64,000 bases of DNA from Porodaedalea pini (Eukaryota > Basidiomycota > Agaricomycetes > Hymenochaetales > Hymenochaetaceae), in contig NBAY01000035.1 of the NCBI GenBank assembly GCA_002794775.1, positions 372,001 through 436,000 on the forward strand. Direction: 5' to 3'. The translations under genes were made by a program, and so were the position numbers. The notes under the pieces were generated by a model that saw only the letters and a program-made list of their open reading frames with translations, did no database searches and was not told the origin of the DNA. Shown piece by piece: positions 12,801-22,127 of the stretch (within the stretch, counting starts at the first letter, position 1; each line of letters starts with the position of its first letter).

Positions 12801-13320
12801 CTTAAGTATGAGGGTAAAGGCAAATGCTGGAGGTGGGTTCTCAAGTATTCTGGTACTTCTCAATGCTGACTTTGTGTCAAGTTTCGAGTCAACTGCGACG
12901 TGGTCCGCGAACATTAACTTTGTCTCCACCACGTCTGGGCTCCTTGTGCAACTTCATCCTGAACGTATTGAGCCGAAGTTCTCTCCTGCCAATATCTCTG
13001 CCGTCGCTCCGGAGCACGATAGGCAGGCGCAGGCACAGGTGCTTGCCAAGCTCAAGGTGAAGTTTCCCGACTTTGTCGACTTCTCGGCGGTTGTAGGCAA
13101 ACTGAAGAAAATGTTGGAGGGCAAGTGGACAGGTGTGCAAGTGCAAGCACACGAGTACTGTGTCGCATATCCCATGTTCAACACCCATGGGGACTTGCTG
13201 CTTGAGCTCACTGTTTGTGACAAGCACATTGAGGGTGCCTCAGGCATTGGCACGAACTACAGTGCTCTTGGCCAAAATGGCAAGACAACATTTAGCAGCA
13301 TGAACGGAAATGGAATGTGA
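9864..13320 (+). CDS. Ten-exon gene, large unrecognised fungal protein (about 976 aa)
   Basis: Exons in phase: 9864-10141, 10200-10333, 10383-10881, 10937-11049, 11095-11752, 11833-11933, 11997-12301, 12377-12665, 12718-12832 and 12882-13320. Introns are 45-80 bp with GT-AG ends, except the second (GC-AG). The 12302-12376 intron is the least certain; an alternative is 12277-12408. The ATG at 9864 is the first in the frame. I do not recognise the family. A motif of type hhLxLxI-x-GSxxxxG recurs (EIILYFNIQGSDVDFGASG, VILYLNISKGSLKISGSE, EIVLFLHILGGRLYY), and LVLNLES and LVLSLES both precede a splice site, so the protein seems built from repeated beta-rich units. No signal peptide or membrane segment is evident. 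A TULIP-type lipid-binding fold is one possibility, from pattern only. Confidence 0.75.
10334..10382 (+). other. GC-AG intron
   Basis: The donor here is GCAAGT and the acceptor TTTGCAG, giving a 49-bp intron. Using the nearby GT at 10341 puts the next exon out of frame. Using GC at 10334 leaves one base, which joins CT to give Ser and keeps the frame. The parallel junction at 11934-11996 (LSLE then Ser) has the same phase with a normal GTAAGT donor, which supports the choice. Confidence 0.75.
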
Positions 13321-13550
13321 TGAGCGAGATCTTCTGATGGTACAAAGGTTCACATTTACTTCTTTTGGAGTGTTACTGACATGGCTTCATTCACTAGCCA
13401 TCCATAAGAGAGAAGACGCGAGCTAAGGAGACAGCCAGTGTTGCACGTGGCGATGTTGGTTTCCGATATTCTGGATCTGAGACTGATGCTTGTACTAGTA
13501 GAAATGAACGGGATAAGCTGTAAAAGAGTTGATAGCATGTTCATATAAGA

Positions 13551-13556
13551 AATAAA
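13551..13556 (+). terminator. Possible polyadenylation signal
   Basis: AATAAA lies 231 bp downstream of the stop codon of the 9864-13320 gene, at a plausible distance for mRNA 3' end formation. Confidence 0.4.
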
Positions 13557-14059
13557 TTCTTGCTAGATATCTTGTGTGTGTTGTCAGCTAGAAAAGCCGT
13601 GCTCGTTGGAGACAATGACTTGAAAGAAATAAGCAGTACCTGTATTGACCTGCGCTCATGTTGGGCACTAGTTTGCACTTCAATGGACTTCCTTCAAGCT
13701 CTCAGGTTGTTTCACTCCAGGAAGTGGCACTAACTTTTTGAACAGCTGTTCGATCGGGAGGAGCGTCGGGCCAAGCAGATGGCAGGCTAGAGTGTATTAC
13801 TAGTAGCAATGGATGGTAGGTATATTTCCCAGTTTGGGTCCCTAAACAGAAACACCGGGTCACTGAACTACATGTCAGGAGTACAAGCACTAAATACTCC
13901 CTATTCGGCACATCTCCACCAGCTCCGCTCCGATAACCACCCCGTCCCTTTCCAAAGCCCAACATAGAAAAAGTTTGTTAGTGTACAGAATTAGTGAGCT
14001 CCAGAAAAGGCAGGGAAAGTCGTCTCCCGCAGCCAGTTATTCAAGATGTAGAATACAGA
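13557..14059. other. Probable 3' region of the LINE, boundary not defined
   Basis: The minus-strand LINE ORF2 stops at about 14060, so its 3' untranslated region should run leftward from there. I see no poly-A or short tandem tail that would fix the end. An 87-codon minus-strand frame (13965-13702) has no recognised domain. Confidence 0.35.
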
Positions 14060-14062
14060 AAT

Positions 14063-15144
14063 TCAGAAGGATGAAACCTCTGCATCCTCTATGTCCCAAC
14101 CCTGTCTCCCTGTGTCTAGTATAGAGTCTCTGCTGTTCTCTGAAGAGACAGAGGACTGTGTAGGGACATGCATAGGTGAGTCTTGGAAGATGCTTAGAAT
14201 CTGGTAAGTAAAGTGAGCCAATGAGTTTACATGCTTCTGCTGCTGGTACAAGAAGGAGAAGAACTCCGGTGAAGTTACACTCATGTTCTGTACTGTGAAG
14301 GGCAGAGGATGTAATGAGGCAAGGTAGGCTTGGCACAGAGAGACAACTTCAGGGATAACTGAGCATTGTAAGAGAGCATGGATAGGGTCCTCCACTGCAT
14401 TGCAGCCAAAGCGGCATAGGCGCAGATGATGAGGTATTGAACCATGCCTATTAGAAGTGGCCCTAGCTAGCTGTTCTACTGCTAGACAGTGGTCTGAGAG
14501 TAGTAGGCGAGTAAGGGCAATTCTGTGCTCAGGAATTGTGACCTTTAGATAGTGTCTAAATGCTAGAGTTTGCTTAACCAGTTTTCCTTTGCTATCCTTT
14601 TCCAGACGGGTTTGGATGAGATGAGTTTTGGTTGTGGCATCAATAGCCTATTGCAGAGAAGCTGTACACTTAGCCTCAACCTCCTTTATTATGCCATCTA
14701 GTGCAGAGGGTGTGCATTGTATAGAAGGGATAGTGACAGGCTGATCTGTGCTCAGATTTGAGAGAGCAAGATGCAGATCATTGAGCCAGGACCCCTTATT
14801 CTGGGCAGAGAGTTGCACAGAGTCATGAAGAGCACATTTAGCTAAGTTTTGAGATGGGAGTGTTAGGAGGTATTTAAAATACCACAAGCACATGATGATA
14901 CGACGAACATGCAGAGGAAGAAGTCCTGTTTCTGTATATAGAGGGGCCACCATTGACCTAGGATTGAGCCCAAGAAGGCACCTAAGGAAGGTGTGCTGGA
15001 CTGCCTCAAGATTGCTTAGAAGTTTCCTATTTGTATCAGGAGTAACTTCACATGCATAAGTGAGATGAGGATCAATACGAGCTGAGTATAGTTGTATACC
15101 CTCCTTAGGTGGAATGATGCCTATGTGAGACTCAAGGGCTAGAG
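14063..15144 (-). pseudogene. LINE ORF2, C-terminal part
   Basis: This is the ORF2 segment after the gypsy insertion. It continues in frame from the reverse transcriptase side (thumb region with ARIDPHLTYACE) to a C-terminal zinc knuckle of the form C-x3-C-x8-H-x4-C (LCRFGCNAVEDPIHALLQC, near 14390-14420). A TAG stop at 14648-14650 interrupts it, so it is a pseudogene here. Such C-terminal knuckles are usual in LINE ORF2 proteins and are thought to bind nucleic acid. Confidence 0.8.
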
Positions 15145-15591
15145 TGTCATGGACGCTTTTTAAATTATCTTATCTTATCATTTTCTCTTATCTCATCTTA
15201 TCATATCTTATCCATCCATCACTAATCACGCTTATTCCTGCTTACTCATTATTCATTACGCTCCTTCTCGCACTATCTCTACTCGCTGACCGATCCTATG
15301 ATTTCATTATTCTATGAAGTTCCACGACGTTCTATCATCTATCCTTATGTAGTAGTTAATTCCCTGGTCCGTGCGCAGCCGCTGAAGGGTATATAAGTAG
15401 GTAGTCCTCCTGTACTTATCCCCTAGTTTCGACCTGGTCAATTCTACCTGGCTACGTCCAGAAGCTACTCCTTATCTCTGCGCTGTGTCAGTTCCCCCTG
15501 GCTCACTGCTCTCTCTCTTGTCTCCCTCCTCCTCTGACTGAGTTCCGCGCGACCCGGCTACCATTTGCGTACCCGTAGTCCGTCGCTGACA
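15145..15591 (+). repeat. 5' LTR of gypsy element 1
   Basis: The LTR begins TGTCATGG and ends CGCTGACA. Its first 60 bp are built from TTATC-like pentamers. It carries TATATAA at 15390-15396. Confidence 0.95.
15390..15435 (+). promoter_or_regulatory. LTR promoter and predicted mRNA 5' end
   Basis: TATATAA at 15390-15396 is followed, 35 bp after its first T, by AGTTTCGACCT (15425-15435). That 11-mer is the exact reverse complement of the primer site at 15594-15604. The position fits a transcription start at about 15425, as expected if the mRNA 5' end primes reverse transcription. Confidence 0.65.
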
Positions 15592-15593
15592 CA

Positions 15594-15604
15594 AGGTCGA
15601 AACT
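15594..15604 (+). other. Primer binding site, self-primer type
   Basis: AGGTCGAAACT begins two bases after the 5' LTR. It pairs over 11 nt with AGTTTCGACCT in the R region of the same LTR. I did not find a tRNA 3' end match. Tf1-like elements use an 11-nt self-primer of this kind. Confidence 0.65.
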
Positions 15605-16446
15605 TACCCCTACCGCCTTGCGCATTCTCAGTCACCAACGCCACGCTGGCTCTAAACATTCGCATCTCCTACCAACAACGATCTCTCTACCGCGCTACCA
15701 TCTACACCTTCACCTGTACCCCGCAAATCACTCTCACCATTGAACTATTCCTACTATCTATCATCATCACTCTCAACCCTCATCTCATCCAACAACCTCA
15801 AAACCGACCACTACCTGTCCGTAACCCCGAACTCTAGACCAACATTCTCATCCGACGCGTCCGACGACTTGGACTGCGACCCCGACTACGATTGCTTCGA
15901 CCCACACCTATTCTTAGATCGATCTCACGTGCATCGATCAGGCCGATACATCGTTAATTCCTTACCTTCATTATTAAACTCACTCGTTTCACAACCCGCC
16001 GTCCTCTTTCTATTCGATCAACTAGCGCTCGTTTGAGAGGGGGTAACGTTGAGTCCGACCCACTCGAGAGTAGCTACCAGGCCTTGGGGGTGATCTTCGG
16101 AAAGGTCCCTTGGCGCCCGTTGGAGTCTTCACAGAGGAAGATCCGGGTTTGATCAGCAAGTGAAAGTCAACCACCACATCAGGAGTTTTGTTACAGTGCT
16201 CAATCAGATCCGCAGGCGTCCGCACCACCTGTCGGCTGGCAGTGTTGTCTCTGATTTGAGCTGGCTCCACACCCGTACGCTCGACTGCCTGGATCAGCGG
16301 CACAGCGGTGGAATACACCACCAGAAGACACTGCCGACGCTGTCCTCGCACAACTACCACCCCTGACCGACGACGACCTGATACGCCTAGACGACGAGCT
16401 AGGAGCCCACCAACCACCCCACCCATCACCAACACCACCGCCTATC
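15605..16446 (+). other. Leader between primer site and gag ATG
   Basis: This 842-bp leader has no confident separate gene. From about 16255 to 16446 the gag frame stays open upstream of the first ATG and reads like protein (acidic and proline-rich), so Gag may start further upstream by splicing or a non-AUG codon. Confidence 0.45.
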
Positions 16447-17532
16447 ATGGCAGAACCCCAAGCCCCAGCTGCGCCAGCAGCCGCAACTCCGACGATCTCA
16501 AACGACATGATGCAGGAGATCATCAACGCGCTACATGGCCTAGGATTACTCGCAACCCCCACGCCAGCAGCCGCAGCCGCACCTGTCCCTCCACCAACAA
16601 GCCGCAGTGGAGGAAGACATATCGCCAAACCCGAGACGTTCAACGGACGAGACTACAAGAAGTTCGAACGTGCCATCACCCTTTACGTTGAAGCTAACGC
16701 AGAGGACTTCATGAACGACAAGGACTACTTCCTTTTCGTGTTGTCGTTCATGACGGAAGGCTCGGCCGCACTCTGGGCACAGAACTTCCTGGAAAGCATC
16801 AAGATGGACGGCTATCTGATCTTTTCGCTCGTCAGTCGCCAGAAGTTTAACGAACAGCTGGAGAAAGCGTTCGGAGATCCGAACGAACGCATGAACGCCA
16901 TGCAAAAATTGGATAGCTGGAAGCACACCCGAGACATCACAGCCGACCAATTCTTCCAGCAGTTCGACATCTATCGCCGTGCGGCAGGATACAACGATGA
17001 CGCAAAGAATGACGACACCCTCATCCACAAACTGACGAAAGCCTTGGATAGAGAGATCGTATACCGAATCGAAATGAGTGACACGGTCCCAACCACGTAC
17101 AAAGGCTGGCAAGAAAAAGCCATTCGATTCGACAACGCTAGACGTCAGATGAAGGCCATCGAACAAATGCGCGCTGCCCCGTCCAGACCTCAGGTGCTCC
17201 CACCAAAACCTACCCAGACGTTCACACTGAGAATCCCCGAAAGACGCGATGCCACCGGAGTCACATACGGAGGCATGGGGAAGCCGATGGACGTCTCACT
17301 CGAAGAGCTGAGGAAAGCCGGACTCTGCTACTACTGCAAGGAATCTGGACATCTACAGAGGAATTGCCCGATGCAGAAGAAGGTGATAAGGGCTGTGTTG
17401 ATGGGGATGGAACCCCGAGAGAGAAAAGTCTGGGCAGACGAGACCGCGACGCTCAAGGAGTCAGACTTTGCGGAGGAAGAAGAGGAGGCGCTCTTTGAGC
17501 GGGAGTTGGATTTTGCGGAACCCCAGCAGTGA
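16447..17532 (+). CDS. gag: Gag polyprotein, gypsy element 1
   Basis: This codes for 361 residues that should form the virus-like particle. The central part is an alpha-rich capsid-like region (about residues 65-230). Near residues 296-309 is a zinc knuckle of the form C-x2-C-x4-H-x4-C (CYYCKESGHLQRNC), which packages RNA. The C-terminus is very acidic. The ATG at 16447 is the first in the frame, but the open frame continues upstream. The stop at 17530-17532 overlaps pol, which is in the -1 frame and opens at 17499. Confidence 0.85.
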   Translation: MAEPQAPAAPAAATPTISNDMMQEIINALHGLGLLATPTPAAAAAPVPPPTSRSGGRHIAKPETFNGRDYKKFERAITLYVEANAEDFMNDKDYFLFVLSFMTEGSAALWAQNFLESIKMDGYLIFSLVSRQKFNEQLEKAFGDPNERMNAMQKLDSWKHTRDITADQFFQQFDIYRRAAGYNDDAKNDDTLIHKLTKALDREIVYRIEMSDTVPTTYKGWQEKAIRFDNARRQMKAIEQMRAAPSRPQVLPPKPTQTFTLRIPERRDATGVTYGGMGKPMDVSLEELRKAGLCYYCKESGHLQRNCPMQKKVIRAVLMGMEPRERKVWADETATLKESDFAEEEEEALFERELDFAEPQQ

Positions 17533-20500
17533 ACACGGCACTGACTGGGATAGGTTCAGTTTTGGTTTTTCAAACGGCCATTTTTGATAATTCTATGGAC
17601 TCTGTAGATAATTTAGATAAAATACAAAAAAATGTAAAAAGCAATGTCACTCGCAAAAATATTCCTTCTGTCCCTGTACCAGTAGCTAGTAGTATAGATA
17701 TGCCTATATGTAACAACACGTCTGCCTCATCATCTCGTCCTACTCCTGTGTCAAAAAATCATGTAAAACCCTGTTCTGAATCTTTTAATTCTATTTCTTC
17801 CTTGGCCGGAACTGAACCGAAATCCGTGAAAAATGAAAACTCGTCGAAACAAGCTGAGAGGAAGTCCTGGAGAGATTGCCCTGTCCCCTTTACGGCCCCA
17901 TGGGTAGTACGGCGTCTCAAAGAGGATAAACTCGAAAGTGCTTTGACGACTCTCCGAGTGTGGATGAAACAGCAGAGGCATGCTGAAGCGAATGAAGAGA
18001 CGGTGCGTCAAATCATTGCGCTAGAAGAACCAGATGCCGTGGCAGCTGTTAGGGACCTGAGGGGTCCGAAATGGTTCGTAAGAGGGTCTCGGGGGCAACA
18101 GCTCATGGTACCGATTCTCCTTCAAACGACCGACACCGGTAACCAGTTCAAGGTAGACGCCCTACTGGACAGTGGCTGCACTGGCTCATGTATCAACCGA
18201 TCCTTCGTCGAAAAGCATCAGATCTGGACAAAAAAGACACCCATCCCAATCCGAGTCTATAATGCTGACGGCACGCTCAACAAGGACGGCTCGATCACAG
18301 AGTTTGTGGAAATGCGCATGACGATTAAAGATCATTTGGAGCGCATCCACTTCGCGGTCACAGATCTAGGGAAAACAGATGTGTTCATCGGACATGAATG
18401 GTTAAAGCTGCACAATCCCAACATCGACTGGCAAAAATCAACGATCGAATTTGATCGATGCCCCGATGTATGCGGCTATATCCGTAGTCTAGAGGACATT
18501 GATGCAGACCCCGACGAAAACCTTGATTTGGTGGAACTTGAAGACGGCGATCAGCTCTTCCTCTTCGATTGGGACAGGTACATTAAGTCTGATCCGAGAA
18601 AAGCGCTGAAGGTCAGACAACAGGTGCTCGAGGAAGTCCCGAACTATGTCAAAGAGTTCGCGGACGTCTTCAGTGAACAGGAATTCGATCAGTTACCAGA
18701 GAGACGCCCTTGGGATCATGCTATTGAACTCAAGCCGGGATCAAAGCTCTCTGACTGTAAAATCTACCCGCTCAGCCCATCCGAACAGGTGGCACTGGAC
18801 GAATTCCTCACCGAAAACTTGAGAACTGGCCGTATTCGTAACTCTCAATCTGAGATGGCATCCCCCTTCTTCTTCATAAAAAAGAAGGATGGCAAGCTTC
18901 GCCCCGTACAGGACTATCGCCGGCTCAACGAGATGACGGTTAAGAACAAATACCCGTTACCTCTAATCCAAGAGCTCATTGACAAAACGAAACAGGCGAA
19001 ATTCTTCACGAAGCTTGACATACGCTGGGGTTACAATAACATTCGGATTCGAGAGGGCGACGAGCATAAAGCCGCCTTCAGGACAAACCGCGGTTTATTC
19101 GAACCAACGGTCATGTTTTTCGGTCTCACAAACTCACCGGCAACCTTCCAAGGATTCATGAACGAGATCTTCCGAGAACTCGTCAATGATGGACACGTCA
19201 TAGTCTACATGGACGACATCTTGATCTTCGCACGAACTCGCGAACATCATGACAAACTCGTCCGACAAGTCCTGGAAGTGTTGCGAGCAAACAAGTTGTT
19301 CTTAAAGCCAGAAAAGTGCAGCTTCGCTCAAGAGACCGTGAACTATCTTGGGCATATCCTCGGCAACGGACAGATTTGCATGGATCCAGCCAAAGTGGCG
19401 GGTGTAAAAGATTGGCCAGTGCCTAAGAACAAGAAAGAACTACAGTCTTTCCTTGGGTTCTGCAACTATTACCGCCGCTTCATCCTAGCATTCAGTCACT
19501 ATGCGAAGCCCTTGACAGCATTGACCGGAGATGTAGAGTGGAAGTGGGAGGTGGAGCAACAGGAGGCCTTTGAACGTCTGAAACAGAAGCTCTGTGAAGA
19601 ACCTGTACTCACAGTGCCTACTGATGACGGTCAATTTCGGGTGGAGGCTGATTCGTCGCATTTCGCTAACGGCGCCATTCTGTCCCAATTCGTTGACGGA
19701 AAGTGGCATCCAATCGCATACCGATCGCAAGCGCTTAGCCAAGCAGAGCGCAATTACAAAATCTATGACAAAGAGATGTTCGCGATCATGTGCGCACTGG
19801 ATGACTGGCGACAATATCTTCTAGGGGCAACGCAAACCTTCGAAATCTGGTCGGATCACCTCAACCTCCAGTATTTCCGAAAACCCCAGAAGATTAACCA
19901 CCGACAAGCGAGATGGCTACAGGAGTTAGCGGACTACGACTTCAAACTGTTCCATAAACCAGGTGCCCTGATGACTAAGGCTGACCTCCTCTCGAGACGA
20001 GCAGATCATGAGAGGGGGGAGAACGACAATATCGACATTGTTTTGCTCAAGCCGGACTTATTTGTAAACGAAACACTGCTAGAAGCGCTGGATGCAGACT
20101 TCGTTAAACGAATTAAAAGGGTACGAAACAACAGGGACAGAGCAGTTGTGAAGGCGTTAGAGCGGAAGGAACGAGAGTGGGAGGAAGAAGAAGGGTTGTT
20201 GATGTGGAAGGGCAGGATCTATGTGCCGAAAGACCATAAACTCCGAGAAGACATCATTCGAAACCATCACGACAGCACGCTCGCAGGACACCCAGGACGC
20301 TACAAGACCCATGAGTTGATCACACGCAACTACTGGTGGCCGGGAATCCAACGAGATGTTCGAATGTATGTCGAGGGATGTGATGCGTGCCAACGTACGA
20401 AGGCACACAGAGCGAAACCGCACAATCCTCTGAACCCAAACGAGATCCCGAAAGGTCCTTGGGAAATCGTCACAGCAGACCTGATCGGCGAACTACCCGA

Positions 20501-21668
20501 GTCCAATGGGCATAACGCAATCTGTGTCTTCGTTGACAGGTTCAGTAAACAGGTGCATGCGATCCCTACCTCAGTGAGCATAACGTCGGAAGGAATGGCG
20601 AGGCTCTACCGGGATCATGTCTTCAGGCTACACGGCATACCGCGCAAGTTTATTCATGACAGAGGATCACAGTTCGAGTCCAAATTCATGAACGAACTAT
20701 ACCGGTTACTGGGCATCGAGGGAAACCCGTCAACGGCATATCACCCACAGACAGATGGTCAGACAGAACGGATAAACCAAGAGATTGAACAGTACCTTCG
20801 TCTCTTTGTTAACCACCATCAGTCGGACTGGGCAGAATGGCTTGCGCTAGCGGAATTCGCGTACAACGACAAAGAACAAACATCGACAGGAGCGTCACCC
20901 TTTTTCGTCAACCATGGGAGACACCCATATAAGGGCACGAATCCTAGACGCGAATCGACCAATGAGTCCGCTAAGCAGTTTGCCGACCGGATGGCCAAGA
21001 TCAGGGAGGAAACCGAATCGGCATTAAAGCATGCGGCCGAAACCATGAAGCGCTTCTATGACAGGACGAAGGGAGAATCCATTGAGTATAAACCTGGGGA
21101 AAAGGTCATGCTCGAAGGAACTCACTTAAAGACAGATCGTCCTATGAAGAAGCTGGGAGATAAACGTTATGGGCCTTTCATTGTCGAAAAGAAAATCGGC
21201 ACGTCAGCATATAGACTTAAACTTCCACGTACATGGAAAAAAGTCTATCCGGTTTTCAATGAAGTGCTCCTCTCCCCATACCACGAGCCACAGTATACGT
21301 CGCAAAAGCAGGATCTTCCACCCCCGCCTGAAATCATTGACGATGTGCCGGAATATGAGGTCGAAAAGGTTGTCGACTCCAAACTTGTGCGAGGGAAGCT
21401 CAAATACCTCGTACATTGGAAAGGGTATCCGAACGAAGAACGCACCTGGGAGCCAATTGAGAATTTGACGAACTCACAAGAGGCCATTGACGAATTTCAT
21501 AAATCAACTCCCAGTGCTCCTCGCGCCCTCAACACCCTAGAGATGTCGCAGCTGAAGTTCCGACCCGTGTTTGAAATGACGGAGCCTGAGAAACAGAAAG
21601 GAGTGGCACAGTGGTGGGCCGGTAAGTTCCAGGGTAGGGAACAAGGGCGATCGGGACGCTCGCCTTGA
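17529..21668 (+). CDS. pol: Pol polyprotein, gypsy element 1
   Basis: This 1,379-codon frame starts inside the end of gag in the -1 frame and has no ATG at its start (first ATG about 17596), so it is probably made as a Gag-Pol fusion. Domains in order: aspartic protease with LLDSGCTGS near residue 213; reverse transcriptase with YMDDIL near residue 560; RNase H with VEADSS near 703 and DKEMFA near 745; integrase zinc finger HHCC near 910-960 and catalytic core with D, D and E (HDRGSQF, TERINQE) to about 1130; chromodomain (YLVHWKGYPNEERTWEP) near 1290-1310. The chromodomain places it among the chromoviruses. There are no stops or frameshifts, so it looks functional. Confidence 0.95.
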   Translation: MNTALTGIGSVLVFQTAIFDNSMDSVDNLDKIQKNVKSNVTRKNIPSVPVPVASSIDMPICNNTSASSSRPTPVSKNHVKPCSESFNSISSLAGTEPKSVKNENSSKQAERKSWRDCPVPFTAPWVVRRLKEDKLESALTTLRVWMKQQRHAEANEETVRQIIALEEPDAVAAVRDLRGPKWFVRGSRGQQLMVPILLQTTDTGNQFKVDALLDSGCTGSCINRSFVEKHQIWTKKTPIPIRVYNADGTLNKDGSITEFVEMRMTIKDHLERIHFAVTDLGKTDVFIGHEWLKLHNPNIDWQKSTIEFDRCPDVCGYIRSLEDIDADPDENLDLVELEDGDQLFLFDWDRYIKSDPRKALKVRQQVLEEVPNYVKEFADVFSEQEFDQLPERRPWDHAIELKPGSKLSDCKIYPLSPSEQVALDEFLTENLRTGRIRNSQSEMASPFFFIKKKDGKLRPVQDYRRLNEMTVKNKYPLPLIQELIDKTKQAKFFTKLDIRWGYNNIRIREGDEHKAAFRTNRGLFEPTVMFFGLTNSPATFQGFMNEIFRELVNDGHVIVYMDDILIFARTREHHDKLVRQVLEVLRANKLFLKPEKCSFAQETVNYLGHILGNGQICMDPAKVAGVKDWPVPKNKKELQSFLGFCNYYRRFILAFSHYAKPLTALTGDVEWKWEVEQQEAFERLKQKLCEEPVLTVPTDDGQFRVEADSSHFANGAILSQFVDGKWHPIAYRSQALSQAERNYKIYDKEMFAIMCALDDWRQYLLGATQTFEIWSDHLNLQYFRKPQKINHRQARWLQELADYDFKLFHKPGALMTKADLLSRRADHERGENDNIDIVLLKPDLFVNETLLEALDADFVKRIKRVRNNRDRAVVKALERKEREWEEEEGLLMWKGRIYVPKDHKLREDIIRNHHDSTLAGHPGRYKTHELITRNYWWPGIQRDVRMYVEGCDACQRTKAHRAKPHNPLNPNEIPKGPWEIVTADLIGELPESNGHNAICVFVDRFSKQVHAIPTSVSITSEGMARLYRDHVFRLHGIPRKFIHDRGSQFESKFMNELYRLLGIEGNPSTAYHPQTDGQTERINQEIEQYLRLFVNHHQSDWAEWLALAEFAYNDKEQTSTGASPFFVNHGRHPYKGTNPRRESTNESAKQFADRMAKIREETESALKHAAETMKRFYDRTKGESIEYKPGEKVMLEGTHLKTDRPMKKLGDKRYGPFIVEKKIGTSAYRLKLPRTWKKVYPVFNEVLLSPYHEPQYTSQKQDLPPPPEIIDDVPEYEVEKVVDSKLVRGKLKYLVHWKGYPNEERTWEPIENLTNSQEAIDEFHKSTPSAPRALNTLEMSQLKFRPVFEMTEPEKQKGVAQWWAGKFQGREQGRSGRSP

Positions 21669-21680
21669 AGGGGAGGGTCA
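21667..21680 (+). other. Polypurine tract
   Basis: A purine-rich run (GAAGGGGAGGG) lies just after the pol stop and just before the 3' LTR. It is where plus-strand DNA synthesis is expected to start. Confidence 0.7.
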
Positions 21681-22127
21681 TGTCATGGACGCTTTTTAAA
21701 TTATCTTATCTTATCATTTTCTCTTATCTCATCTTATCATATCTTATCCATCCATCACTAATCACGCTTATTCCTGCTTACTCATTATTCATTACGCTCC
21801 TTCTCGCACTATCTCTACTCGCTGACCGATCCTATGATTTCATTATTCTATGAAGTTCCACGATGTTCTATCATCTATCCTTATGTAGTAGTTAATTCCC
21901 TGGTCCGTGCGCAGCCGCTGAAGGGTATATAAGTAGGTAGTCCTCCTGTACTTATCCCCTAGTTTCGACCTGGTCAATTCTACCTGGCTACGTCCAGAAG
22001 CTACTCCTTATCTCTGCGCTGTGTCAGTTCCCCCTGGCTCACTGCTCTCTCTCTTGTCTCCCTCCTCCTCTGACTGAGTTCCGCGCGACCCGGCTACCAT
22101 TTGCGTACCCGTAGTCCGTCGCTGACA
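21681..22127 (+). repeat. 3' LTR of gypsy element 1
   Basis: Same length (447 bp) and sequence as the 5' LTR, apart from one C-to-T difference in GACGTTC. It is followed by the target duplication TAGAG. Confidence 0.95.

Larger units (their letters stand above)
15145..22127 (+). mobile_element. Intact Ty3/gypsy chromovirus, family 1
   Basis: A full-length LTR retrotransposon of 6,983 bp has two 447-bp LTRs that start TGTC and end GACA. It is flanked by the 5-bp duplication TAGAG (15140-15144 and 22128-22132). It has a TATA box and R region, a primer site, gag, pol and a polypurine tract. The only LTR difference I saw is C/T in the GACGTTC/GATGTTC stretch. Gag and Pol are uninterrupted. It inserted into the LINE ORF2 and is the youngest kind of event in this block. 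Confidence 0.95.
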
